Shown: positions 8,440 through 16,176 of the stretch, one piece after another
Numbering within the stretch: the stretch's first letter is position 1
Layout of the letters: every line of letters starts with the position of its first letter
DNA from: Gottfriedia acidiceleris
GTDB taxonomy: Bacteria > Bacillota > Bacilli > Bacillales > Bacillaceae_G
DNA: 64,000 bases
NCBI RefSeq assembly: GCF_002128425.1
Contig: NZ_NESS01000001.1
Coordinates: 1-64,000 of the forward strand
Reading direction: 5' to 3'
Notes under the pieces: generated by a model
Told to the model about the DNA's origin: nothing
What the model saw: the letters and a program-made list of their open reading frames with translations, nothing else
Databases searched by the model: none
Made by a program: the position numbers and the translations under genes

Positions 8440-8495
8440 ATTATAATTCAGAAAAATTAATTGCCTATTATTAAATTCTTAAATAATTCTTAAAT
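8440..8495 (-). promoter_or_regulatory. Promoter with tandem response-regulator repeats (two-component operon)
   Basis: TTCTTAAAT at 8476-8484 and again at 8487-8495, 11-base period; minus-strand TATAAT at 8440-8445, 31 bases from the repeat edge. The 20-base repeat is identical to that at 6420-6439. Suggests autoregulation. Confidence 0.72.
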
Positions 8496-8537
8496 TTTAT
8501 ACTACAATCTTCCAGAAAACTATATTTAGGTAAAATA

Positions 8538-8571
8538 TAAAAAAGTGTGACACATAAACAAACGTCACACT
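8538..8571 (-). terminator. Terminator of the HTH/pseudo-F1-beta gene
   Basis: AGTGTGAC (8544-8551) pairs with GTCACACT (8564-8571); T run on the minus strand. Confidence 0.8.
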
Positions 8572-8600
8572 GGTAATTCAAATAATGTTGTTTTAATTTT

Positions 8601-9644
8601 CTACAAGCTACCAATAAAATTCATTTTATCTACTTCCATCGAATCGTAAGCACCATCAATTAGTTTTCGAACATCCTGTAAAGTATTTTGCAAATTAACA
8701 GATGCCCCTTTTGTACCTGTGAATTCTTCTGCTACGAAAAATGGTTGTGTTAAATATGCTTCTAATAATTCACCACGTTTATAGGTCAATTTTTCATTTT
8801 CAGGTAATGAATCAATTCCATGTACTGCTACTAATGACCTTAGCTCACGATATCTACGTAGTAATTTCTGAGCTGCCTTTTGTACTTGGTTGTGGGTTTG
8901 ATCTGATTGATTATCTTCTAAAACTGTAGATGTTGAATGAATAGGATTAATTGCAGGGTATTTATGTCTGAAAGCTAAATCTGCATCAAACTGCCATAAT
9001 GTTTCTAATGGTCCATATGGGAAATCTTCGTCCACCGCTTCTCCTTTTATATCAACTAAAAATGTAGTTACACCTTCAATACCTATATCTGATAATTTTT
9101 GTTGGAGACGGTTAATATCACCTGTAATGACGTTTGAACGATCCGCCGCGAAAGCAAACTCTACGTTTTTTCCCGCTTTTGCTATTGCTTCATACACTTC
9201 ATCAGTTGAATGACATACTAAATTTACATCAGCTAGAATAGCGTCTATATCTGGATGCTCACCTTCTGGTTTTAATAGAATTGTAAAATATGAATCATTC
9301 TTTAATTTATAAAACATTTCTGCTAATACGACTAATTGACCCATGCCAGGTCTTGCAACCAAACCGACTGTACCACCTTTTACTAATGGAGCAAATAAAT
9401 CAAGCGTTTTTATTCCCGTTTCAATCATCTCAATCTTCTCCCCTCTAATAATAAGTTCATCCAATGTACATTCTGCTAAAGCAGCTAATGCGACTAGTGT
9501 TTTTACTTCTGAGCGACCAATTGGAATTTTTCCAGTACATAAGTTTGAAACTGTAGCTGGTCGAAGTCCAACAGATTTTGCAGAAGTAGTCAAATTCGGT
9601 ACTCTGCGACGTAATAATGCGACATTCAAGCGTAAATTTTCCAT
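8601..9644 (-). CDS. XRE-type HTH protein fused to a degenerate F1-ATPase beta-like domain
   Basis: A 347-residue two-domain protein. Residues 1-66 resemble a Cro/C1-type helix-turn-helix (SAKSVGLRPATVSNLCTGK). From residue 76 it aligns with the F1-ATP synthase beta subunit: TGIKTLDLFAPLVKGG matches the entry to the nucleotide domain, but the P-loop GGAGVGKT is replaced by ARPGMGQL (97-104), losing the catalytic Lys. The middle is shortened; the C-terminus keeps the beta order: INPIHSTST (232-240), RRYRELRSLVAVHGIDSLPENEKL (DELSEED-loop equivalent, 263-286) and FFVAEEFTG (302-310). The beta-barrel domain is absent. Strong AAAGGAGG before the ATG. Likely a DNA-binding protein with a structural, non-hydrolytic beta fold; function unknown. 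Confidence 0.85.
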   Translation of the reverse strand: MENLRLNVALLRRRVPNLTTSAKSVGLRPATVSNLCTGKIPIGRSEVKTLVALAALAECTLDELIIRGEKIEMIETGIKTLDLFAPLVKGGTVGLVARPGMGQLVVLAEMFYKLKNDSYFTILLKPEGEHPDIDAILADVNLVCHSTDEVYEAIAKAGKNVEFAFAADRSNVITGDINRLQQKLSDIGIEGVTTFLVDIKGEAVDEDFPYGPLETLWQFDADLAFRHKYPAINPIHSTSTVLEDNQSDQTHNQVQKAAQKLLRRYRELRSLVAVHGIDSLPENEKLTYKRGELLEAYLTQPFFVAEEFTGTKGASVNLQNTLQDVRKLIDGAYDSMEVDKMNFIGSL

Positions 9645-9700
9645 TTTTCTCCTCCTTTAAGTTTAATTTATTCGAATTTAAAGAAAAACGCAAGTGTTTT

Positions 9701-9819
9701 TTACTTTAAGAAGTAATTTTTTTACCCTTAAAAGTAAAAATAGGTATTTTTTAGTAAAGTCTCATTCTTTTTTTGAAAATATTTGGTACTTTTGATGATT
9801 AGGATAAGTAAAATTTACT
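9701..9819. promoter_or_regulatory. Cluster of GTAAA/TTTAC palindromes upstream of the HTH/pseudo-F1-beta gene
   Basis: Three inverted repeats share the same half-site: TTACTTTAAGAAGTAA (9701-9716), TTTTTAC...GTAAAAA (9719-9740) and AGTAAAATTTACT (9807-9819); a single AGTAAAG lies between them near 9752. They begin about 57 bases upstream of the gene. Autoregulation by the encoded HTH protein is the simplest reading. Confidence 0.55.
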
Positions 9820-9832
9820 AACTTTGAACATT

Positions 9833-9861
9833 AAAAAAAGAGAAGTTGATCATCCTTCTCT
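9833..9861 (-). terminator. Orphan minus-strand terminator
   Basis: AGAGAAG (9839-9845) pairs with CTTCTCT (9855-9861) with seven T following on the minus strand. No minus-strand gene ends here, so it insulates the next gene or ends an unseen short RNA. Confidence 0.6.
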
Positions 9862-9944
9862 AAGATTCAACAATATTGTCAGGCTCAAATCTTTTATATA
9901 AGCAAACTTCCCTAGTTAAAATGGATATTTAACTATCAGCCCAA

Positions 9945-9971
9945 ACAAAAAACATTAATTTTCATACTTTA
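9945..9971 (+). promoter_or_regulatory. Candidate sigma-K promoter of the collagen-like gene
   Basis: CATACTTTA (9963-9971) fits the sigma-K -10 pattern CATANNNTA, with AC at 9945-9946 sixteen bases upstream as the -35. The pattern is short, so chance is possible; a sporulation-type product makes it plausible. Confidence 0.4.
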
Positions 9972-10002
9972 ATAAGGATAAAACTAAAAAGGAGTTGATA
10001 AT

Positions 10003-10383
10003 ATGAACTTTTTCCCTCAATATAGAACATTTCCAGGCTTTCCGGGACAACCGGGCGGATTCCCAGGGCAACCAGGTGGATTCCCAGGATTTCCGGGACA
10101 ACCGGGTGGGGGGGGGCATGGCGGGTCTCAAGGTCAACCGACTGCACCACCTCCTTCATTCACGCCAACAATGTCTCAAGCTACAACATTTGCGGTAGAT
10201 CCAGGTGCAATTTCTGGTTGTCGTTTTAGAAATACTTATGTATGGTTGAATAATGGTGAACAATTTTGGTTCTTTCCAACCTTCGTCGGCAGAACTTCAG
10301 TTGCAGGTTGGAGATGGATTGGCTGGAGATGGGTATTCTTTGGAATCGATACACATCGAATTAGATCGTTTACGTGCTTCTAA
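10003..10383 (+). CDS. Collagen-like GFPGQPG repeat protein with aromatic C-terminal domain
   Basis: A 126-residue protein. Residues about 10-46 are near-perfect Gly-Phe-Pro-Gly-Gln-Pro-Gly repeats, then a Pro/Ser linker. The C-terminal half from about residue 64 is a compact domain rich in Trp, Phe and Arg (FRNTYVWLNNGEQFWFFP, GRTSVAGWRWIGWRW) with two Cys. There is no signal peptide. Bacillus genomes carry relatives with the same FAVDPGAI and RNTYVWL core, usually unannotated; a spore surface role is inferred from composition and the possible sigma-K promoter. ATG preceded by AAAAGGAG. Confidence 0.72.
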   Translation: MNFFPQYRTFPGFPGQPGGFPGQPGGFPGFPGQPGGGGHGGSQGQPTAPPPSFTPTMSQATTFAVDPGAISGCRFRNTYVWLNNGEQFWFFPTFVGRTSVAGWRWIGWRWVFFGIDTHRIRSFTCF

Positions 10384-10402
10384 AAACTATAGCTACTTTA
10401 AC

Positions 10403-10437
10403 AAAAAGCCTTGTGATTAAATATCACAAGGCTTTTT
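10403..10437. terminator. Bidirectional terminator between collagen-like and GGDEF genes
   Basis: AGCCTTGTGAT (10407-10417) and ATCACAAGGCT (10423-10433) with A and T runs on both sides. The right arm encodes the last codons and stop of the convergent GGDEF gene. Confidence 0.88.
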
Positions 10438-11938
10438 TAACGAAAGACATTTCCAAATTAGAATATACATGTACTTGATTTCTACCATTCAATTTAGCCA
10501 AGTACAGAGCTTTGTCGGCAAAATTTATGGCATCTACTAAGTCAATTGAATCATTTGGCACTAAATTTACCAACCCAATACTAGCACTTACAAATGGGGA
10601 AACTAATGACTTTTCATTTGGAATCTTCAAATCTACTATTACATTTCGAATTTTTTCTGCAATATAAAATGCTTCCCCTTCACTTGTTTCTGATAAAATA
10701 CCAACAAACTCTTCGCCGCCATATCTTGCAGAGAAATCATTATCTCTTAATAAATTGATAGAAATGGCATTTGCTACAGTTTGTAGACATTTATCCCCTT
10801 CTAAATGACCATAAGTATCATTGAATAGTTTAAATGAATCAATATCAATTAACATTATTGCAATCGGAGTTTGATTCGTTCGAGCCTCATCCCATTTAAT
10901 TTGAAAAACTTCATCAAAATATCGTCTATTTGCTAATCCTGTTAAACCGTCTGTAATTGATAGTTTATGTAATAAATGATTTGCTTGTTGTAATTTTCGT
11001 TCTGATTCTTTTTGTTCAGTAATATCCCTAAAAACAACCATCGTTGCTAGTTGGCCCTCGTATATTACTTTTGAACCAGAAAATGATAAATCAATTTTCA
11101 AACCATCTAAACGGATATAGCTACTTTCTTTATGATCTTGTATAAGATCACTATTAAGAAATTGTTGATAGCGACTAAATGAATCATTTAACCCTGTAGG
11201 TTCTATCAAATCAAATACATAGATTCCTATTAATTCAGAAGGTGAGTTAGCGCCAAGTAGATTAGCAGCTTTTTGATTTGCCAACTTTATTACTCCGTCT
11301 ATTTGGACAAATATTCCATCTGGGGAAGTTTCTATTAATGTTCGATATCTTTCTTCACTTTCTTTAAGTGCAATCTTTAATTTGTCATTTTTATTTAAAA
11401 AGTGAATAAAAAAAGCCATGAACGTACCACATAATAAGATTGCTATTTCATAAACTGGCATCACAGGAACAATAGAGCTTGAAAATTTAATATGTTGATA
11501 GACAAAGAAAAAACTGCTTAGTAAGACTAAAAAAGAAATCATAGTAAACCATTTAGTCCAATATTGTTTAATCCATCTATTTAGAAGCCCGCTGACACCT
11601 GCATTAATTGTGATTGTTACACATGCATATATTGAACCATCGTTTACACCAAAATAAGAAAAGCGAAATGCAATAAGCATAATGCTAGTAATAAAGGCAG
11701 ATCTAATCCCTCCAAAATATGCAGCAGATAAAATAGCAAGATGTCTAAAATCTAGAATGTTATTATGATAGACGCTCACTCCAAAAATAATTAAAATAAT
11801 GCCAAATATTCCATGTAGTACACCTATAATAATTGGATACTCTTTTTTAAACTTTTGCTTTAAAATATTTTGAATTCGATTAAACCCAATTAAGAAAAAT
11901 ATTAACAATGAAAAATTAAGAAATAAATCTTTAATCAT
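10424..11938 (-). CDS. Membrane diguanylate cyclase (5TM-PAS-GGDEF)
   Basis: A 504-residue c-di-GMP synthase. The N-terminal about 190 residues hold five to six membrane helices like the 5TMR_LYT sensor domain; a PAS domain (about 193-310) follows, then GGDEF (about 325-490) with an intact GGEEF active site (407-411) and an RxxD product-inhibition site RDND (398-401). All features predict an active, feedback-controlled enzyme making c-di-GMP from GTP in response to a membrane or small-molecule signal. ATG with AAAGGTG upstream. The last codons and TGA lie in the terminator stem shared with the convergent gene. Confidence 0.92.
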   Translation of the reverse strand: MIKDLFLNFSLLIFFLIGFNRIQNILKQKFKKEYPIIIGVLHGIFGIILIIFGVSVYHNNILDFRHLAILSAAYFGGIRSAFITSIMLIAFRFSYFGVNDGSIYACVTITINAGVSGLLNRWIKQYWTKWFTMISFLVLLSSFFFVYQHIKFSSSIVPVMPVYEIAILLCGTFMAFFIHFLNKNDKLKIALKESEERYRTLIETSPDGIFVQIDGVIKLANQKAANLLGANSPSELIGIYVFDLIEPTGLNDSFSRYQQFLNSDLIQDHKESSYIRLDGLKIDLSFSGSKVIYEGQLATMVVFRDITEQKESERKLQQANHLLHKLSITDGLTGLANRRYFDEVFQIKWDEARTNQTPIAIMLIDIDSFKLFNDTYGHLEGDKCLQTVANAISINLLRDNDFSARYGGEEFVGILSETSEGEAFYIAEKIRNVIVDLKIPNEKSLVSPFVSASIGLVNLVPNDSIDLVDAINFADKALYLAKLNGRNQVHVYSNLEMSFVKKAL

Positions 11939-12064
11939 ATTTACACCTTTATAAAATCATTATCTTTCTATAATATATAAAGCTCTAATTGGATTGTAGT
12001 TCGTCTTTTTTTAGATTTAAATTTTATTAATTTTTGTGTCTATAATAGAACTTTATTTTCAGTA

Positions 12065-12601
12065 CTATTTAATAAATAAACCCATCATTAAAGTATTACA
12101 GTATTTTCCATTTATATAAGTATCTTCTTTCATTACACCTTCAATTTCAAATCCTAAATTTTTATATAATTGAATAGCTTTATGATTATCTTCGTTCGTA
12201 ACTAATTGAATTTTTCTAGTTAGATTATTTTGTTTAGCCCAATCAACTAATGATTGCATTAATAACTTCCCTAAACTTAATCCCCAATATTTTTTTTTAA
12301 TTACAATGCCTAGGGTACCAACATGCTTTGTACGTTCCTTTTGACTAGAATTGATTGAACCGATACTTATTATTTGATCATTGATCGTGCCTAATAATAT
12401 AATTGAATTTTTTTCATTGAAAGTATCTTCTAAAAATGTTTGATACTCTAGTTCATTTCTTTGAAACTCATTTCCTCCAAATGATAAAAAATTCGTTTCT
12501 CCACCTACAATGTTATAAAAATCTATAATTGATTTAGCATCAGTTCCTGTTGCTTGGCGAACATTTACTATTTGTCCATTTTTTAATTTAAATTCAAACA
12601 T
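12065..12601 (-). CDS. GNAT-family N-acetyltransferase
   Basis: A 178-residue GNAT protein: central strands and acetyl-CoA loop around KHVGTLGIVIKKKYWGLSLGKLLM (about 92-115), followed by KAIQLYKNLGFEIEGVMKED typical of RimI/RimJ- and polyamine-type acetyltransferases. AAGGAG precedes the ATG. It is about 100 bases from the DMT exporter gene, separated by that gene's terminator, so it has its own promoter. Acceptor substrate cannot be told. Confidence 0.82.
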   Translation of the reverse strand: MFEFKLKNGQIVNVRQATGTDAKSIIDFYNIVGGETNFLSFGGNEFQRNELEYQTFLEDTFNEKNSIILLGTINDQIISIGSINSSQKERTKHVGTLGIVIKKKYWGLSLGKLLMQSLVDWAKQNNLTRKIQLVTNEDNHKAIQLYKNLGFEIEGVMKEDTYINGKYCNTLMMGLFIK

Positions 12602-12621
12602 TATTGTACTCCTTTACAAAT

Positions 12622-12645
12622 TAAAAAATAGCTGCAAAAGCAGCC
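12622..12645 (-). terminator. Terminator of the DMT exporter gene
   Basis: GCTGC-AAAA-GCAGC (12631-12644) with T run on the minus strand. Confidence 0.75.
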
Positions 12646-12700
12646 ATATTAACTTTAAATTATTAAACTATTATTCTAAATACATTTTATCATATTACAT

Positions 12701-13591
12701 TTAAAAATCCATTTTATTCTCAACAATCTTTCTTTTCTCACTAGTAAGAACAACTAAAAGAGCGCCACCTAATACTATCGTTCCTCCTAGCATTTGAAGT
12801 AAACTCATATTTTCATGAAATAGCATAGTTGAAAATGTGATTGTAACGACTGGCTCAACCATACTTAAAACCGCCCCTTTTGTTGGTCCAATTCGTTTTA
12901 CCCCAGCAAAAAATGTCCCCATTGATAAGACACTCGATATAATTGAAATACCTAAAATTGAGATCCAACCAATAAAGTTAAAATGAATGTGAATGGTGCT
13001 TGTCGACACGCCAGTTAGTAAAAATGATATTGCTGCAAATAATGATATATAGGCACTTGTTACTAAAGGTGGTACATGCATCGAAACCCTCCCACCAACA
13101 ATTATGTAGATTGAGTAAACGATTGCTGCTGCTAATGCTAATATGATTCCAAATGGATTTATATTTTCTGCAGGAGCTCCCAATACTAGTACAATTCCGA
13201 CTAACGAGAGTAAAATTGAAATCGTTATACTTTTTGTTAATTGCTCTTTGTTTACTAAAAATGACAGAATTGCTACAAAAATGGGATATAAATAAAGAAT
13301 TAATGCTGCTAATGAAGCAGGAATATATTTTACTGAACTGAAATAAAAACTTGATTGAAGCATATACAATACTCCACCTAGTAAAACAAACAATAATAAT
13401 TGTTTTTTTGTAATTTTAACTAACTTTTTACTAACCACTAAGTAACTAAAGAACATAATTGTTGCAAATGTAAACCGTAAAAATAATAATGTATTTACAC
13501 TTACATGTTGATCATAGGCATAGAGTGCAAAAATAGGCATTAATCCAAAGGCTATTGCAGATATTAAAATTAATAGATAACCAAAGTACAA
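12701..13591 (-). CDS. EamA-family (DMT) transporter
   Basis: A 296-residue inner-membrane carrier with ten predicted helices in two EamA repeats (about 8-135 and 148-285); the second repeat has the usual GPTKGAVLSMVEPVVT. DMT carriers export amino acids or other small metabolites; the substrate here is unknown. TTG start with AAAGGGG eight bases upstream; the nearby ATG is out of frame. Confidence 0.83.
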   Translation of the reverse strand: MYFGYLLILISAIAFGLMPIFALYAYDQHVSVNTLLFLRFTFATIMFFSYLVVSKKLVKITKKQLLLFVLLGGVLYMLQSSFYFSSVKYIPASLAALILYLYPIFVAILSFLVNKEQLTKSITISILLSLVGIVLVLGAPAENINPFGIILALAAAIVYSIYIIVGGRVSMHVPPLVTSAYISLFAAISFLLTGVSTSTIHIHFNFIGWISILGISIISSVLSMGTFFAGVKRIGPTKGAVLSMVEPVVTITFSTMLFHENMSLLQMLGGTIVLGGALLVVLTSEKRKIVENKMDF

Positions 13592-13744
13592 AACATTTTC
13601 CCCTTTCTAGATTATTTGTCAGAATATTATAATTAATAGATAACAGTTTAACATAAAACTCTACCTCTATCTCTATGCAATAACAAATAAACATAAAAAT
13701 TATGAAAGTTATATTGTTATAAAAAATATAAAGGAGTGATGAAA

Positions 13745-14719
13745 GTGGAATTATTTGGGATTCATCATGTTTCACTACTTACTACAAAGGCTGAAAAAAA
13801 TTTCGAATTTTACACAAAGGTATTAGGGATGAGACTTGTTAAGAAAACTGTAAATCAAGATAACACTTCCAGTTATCACTTATTTTATGGTGATGCAAAA
13901 GCAAACCCAGGGACAGAAATAACATTTTTTGATATCCCTAATCTAGGAAATACATATCCGGGTCACTCGATCATATCTTCAACTTCTTTAAGAGTGGCCT
14001 CAACTGACTCACTACATTATTGGAAGAATCGCTTTAAAGAACTTAATATTTCACATGATGAAATCATTAAAAGAGCAAATCGAGATACACTCGCATTTCA
14101 AGATTATGAAGGTACAAATTTAATTTTAGTAGCTGATAATGGTGAAAAAGGTGTTTCTCCAGGTACTCCTTGGAATAAATCAGATATTCCAACCGAACAT
14201 GGAATTCTAGGCTTAGGTCCAGTGACACTAACTGTAAAAGATTCGATTGCTACTAGTAAAACTTTAACAGATGTTTTAGGATTTAGATTTGTTGGCACTT
14301 ACCCTTCAACAGAAGGAAATTTTGCAAATATAGAAGTTTATGAAACCGGATTAGGTGGTGCTGGTGCAGAAGTTCACTTAGAGGTAAGACCAGACTTACC
14401 GAGAGCTAGACCTGGACGAGGAAGTGTACATCATGTAGCTTTTAGGGTACCAAACGTAGAAGAGTATAATAAATGGGCTGACAAAATAAATTCACTTGGG
14501 ATTACAAATTCAGGAAAAGTAGAACGCTATTATTTTAAGGCGCTCTATTTTAGAGAACCAAATCATATTTTATTCGAATTATCAACTGATACCCCTGGAT
14601 TTGAAGTAGATGAAAATATTGATACATTAGGTGAACGTTTAGCATTGCCTCCATTTTTAGAGCCTAAACGGGCTGAAATCGAAGCAAGTTTACGTCCATT
14701 AGACTTTCATCAAAATTAA
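13745..14719 (+). CDS. Ring-cleaving dioxygenase of the VOC superfamily (MhqA/MhqO-like)
   Basis: About 324 residues with two VOC modules. The first opens GIHHVSLLTTKAEKNFEFYTKVLGMRLVKKTVNQD; the second contains HHVAFRVPN and a final REPNHILFELSTDTPGF. Paired His and the C-terminal Glu are the usual Fe(II) ligands of extradiol dioxygenases. B. subtilis relatives (MhqA, MhqE, MhqO) act in resistance to quinones and catechols under MhqR. No MhqR-type gene adjoins it here. Start set at GTG 13745, eight bases after AAAGGAG; the ATG at 13739 is too near that site. Confidence 0.87.
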   Translation: MELFGIHHVSLLTTKAEKNFEFYTKVLGMRLVKKTVNQDNTSSYHLFYGDAKANPGTEITFFDIPNLGNTYPGHSIISSTSLRVASTDSLHYWKNRFKELNISHDEIIKRANRDTLAFQDYEGTNLILVADNGEKGVSPGTPWNKSDIPTEHGILGLGPVTLTVKDSIATSKTLTDVLGFRFVGTYPSTEGNFANIEVYETGLGGAGAEVHLEVRPDLPRARPGRGSVHHVAFRVPNVEEYNKWADKINSLGITNSGKVERYYFKALYFREPNHILFELSTDTPGFEVDENIDTLGERLALPPFLEPKRAEIEASLRPLDFHQN

Positions 14720-14750
14720 TTTAGAAAAGACATTCGATAAAAATAAATAA

Positions 14751-14796
14751 AAAAAGGAAATCTTATAAGTATATTTACTTATAAGACTTCCTTTTT
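14751..14796. terminator. Bidirectional terminator, dioxygenase / GntP operon
   Basis: Twenty-base arms (14751-14770 and 14777-14796) with one internal mismatch, A run on the left and T run on the right; serves both convergent transcripts. Confidence 0.9.
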
Positions 14797-14798
14797 AC

Positions 14799-16124
14799 TT
14801 AAATAAATAGATCTAATATTAATGTCAGTCCAAACGCTACAAACGAAAGAAGCGTTTCCATTACTGTCCATGTTTTGAATGTTTCTTTGACTGTTAATCC
14901 TAAATATTCTTTTACTAACCAAAAACCTGCATCATTTACGTGTGAAAACATTAGTGAACCTGCGCCTGTTGCAATTACAAGTAATTCTAAATTTACACCA
15001 GTCATATGTGCCACTACTGGAGAAACAATTCCAGCAGCTGTTGTTAAAGCAACCGTAGCAGAACCAGTAGCTATTCTTATTAACCCTGCTACTAAAAATG
15101 CAAGGACGATTGGTGATAATGACATTTGCTCAGACATTGTTGCAATGGCAGTACCTACACCGCTTTCAATTAGAATTTGCTTAAATGCTCCACCTGCACC
15201 GATGATTAATATAATTGAAGCTAAAGGAGTTAAACATTCATCAGTTAATTTTTTTATTAAAGTTTTGTCCATTCCTTGTCGATAACCTAGTAAATAATAA
15301 GCTGCAAAACAAGAGATTAATAGAGCAATCACGGGGCTACCTATTAAAATTAAGAATTTAGCAATTGCACTAGGCAGTGATAAGTATGGTGTAATTACTG
15401 TTAACACCATTAGTAAAACTGGAAGAAGTATGATGAAAAATGATACACCTGTACTTGGTAAAGCATTTGACTTCGTTTCAACTCGGATTAACTCTGGTTC
15501 GCCAATAGGAGTTACACGTTTGTGAATCCATTTTGAAAAGATTGGACCTGCAATGATTGCAGTTGGAAAAGCAATAATTAATGAATAAAGTAGGACACGT
15601 CCTAAATCAGCATTATAAATACCAATCGCTGTCATTGCACCAGGATGTGGTGGCACTAAACCATGTACAATCGATAAACCGGCAAGTACTGGGATCCCAA
15701 TTAATAGAATATTTGAATTGGTAGATTTACGAATTGATATAACAAGAGGTAGCAAGATTACTAGACCAACCTCAAAAAATACTGGAATTCCAATAATAAA
15801 TCCTGATAACAACATTGCCCACGGTAGGTTTTTCACGCCGAATTTTTTAATAAAGAAATCTGCTACTTGCATACCTGCTCCAGAATCAGACATCATTTTC
15901 CCTAAAATCGTACCTAAAGCTAAAATCCCAACAAGATGACCAAGAACAGCGCCTACTCCTGTTTCATAAGCAGTTACAATTTTATCCATTGATACACCAG
16001 AAAAAACGGCTAAGAAAAGGCCAGCTACTGATAAACTAATAAATGCATGCCATTTCCACCACGATACTCCTAAAATAACGATAACGATGGCTACTAATGT
16101 AATTCCGATCAAATATAAATCCAT
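14799..16124 (-). CDS. GntP-family gluconate/sugar-acid permease
   Basis: A 441-residue GntP-type H+ symporter with about 12 helices. Family landmarks include GLVPPHPGAM (about 156-165) and ATGAGSLMFSHVNDAGFW near residue 400. GntP carriers import gluconate and related sugar acids. It is the last gene of a six-gene amino-sugar-acid operon and the only transporter in it, so it probably imports the substrate without phosphorylation. AAGGGAG before the ATG; a cre-like site sits in the short leader behind gntR. Confidence 0.9.
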   Translation of the reverse strand: MDLYLIGITLVAIVIVILGVSWWKWHAFISLSVAGLFLAVFSGVSMDKIVTAYETGVGAVLGHLVGILALGTILGKMMSDSGAGMQVADFFIKKFGVKNLPWAMLLSGFIIGIPVFFEVGLVILLPLVISIRKSTNSNILLIGIPVLAGLSIVHGLVPPHPGAMTAIGIYNADLGRVLLYSLIIAFPTAIIAGPIFSKWIHKRVTPIGEPELIRVETKSNALPSTGVSFFIILLPVLLMVLTVITPYLSLPSAIAKFLILIGSPVIALLISCFAAYYLLGYRQGMDKTLIKKLTDECLTPLASIILIIGAGGAFKQILIESGVGTAIATMSEQMSLSPIVLAFLVAGLIRIATGSATVALTTAAGIVSPVVAHMTGVNLELLVIATGAGSLMFSHVNDAGFWLVKEYLGLTVKETFKTWTVMETLLSFVAFGLTLILDLFI

Positions 16125-16142
16125 TTTTGCACACTCTCCCTT

Positions 16143-16156
16143 AGTAATCGCTTACA
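16143..16156. promoter_or_regulatory. cre-like site upstream of the GntP permease
   Basis: AGTAATCGCTTACA matches the CcpA cre consensus TGWAANCGNTNWCA except at position 1. It lies between the regulator stop and the permease ribosome binding site. Confidence 0.45.
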
Positions 16157-16176
16157 TTTTATAAAATGAAGATGAA

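Noticed and set aside
8601-9644. A functional second ATP synthase beta subunit or Rho factor
   Set aside because: The P-loop Lys-Thr is replaced, the beta-barrel is missing and no other ATP synthase gene adjoins it.
10020-10115. Tandem repeat as a possible CRISPR or minisatellite
   Set aside because: The repeats keep codon phase and encode Gly-Phe-Pro-Gly; no spacers.
9955-10159. Minus-strand ORFs opposite the collagen-like gene
   Set aside because: Pro-rich shadows of the GFPGQPG repeats with no ribosome binding site.
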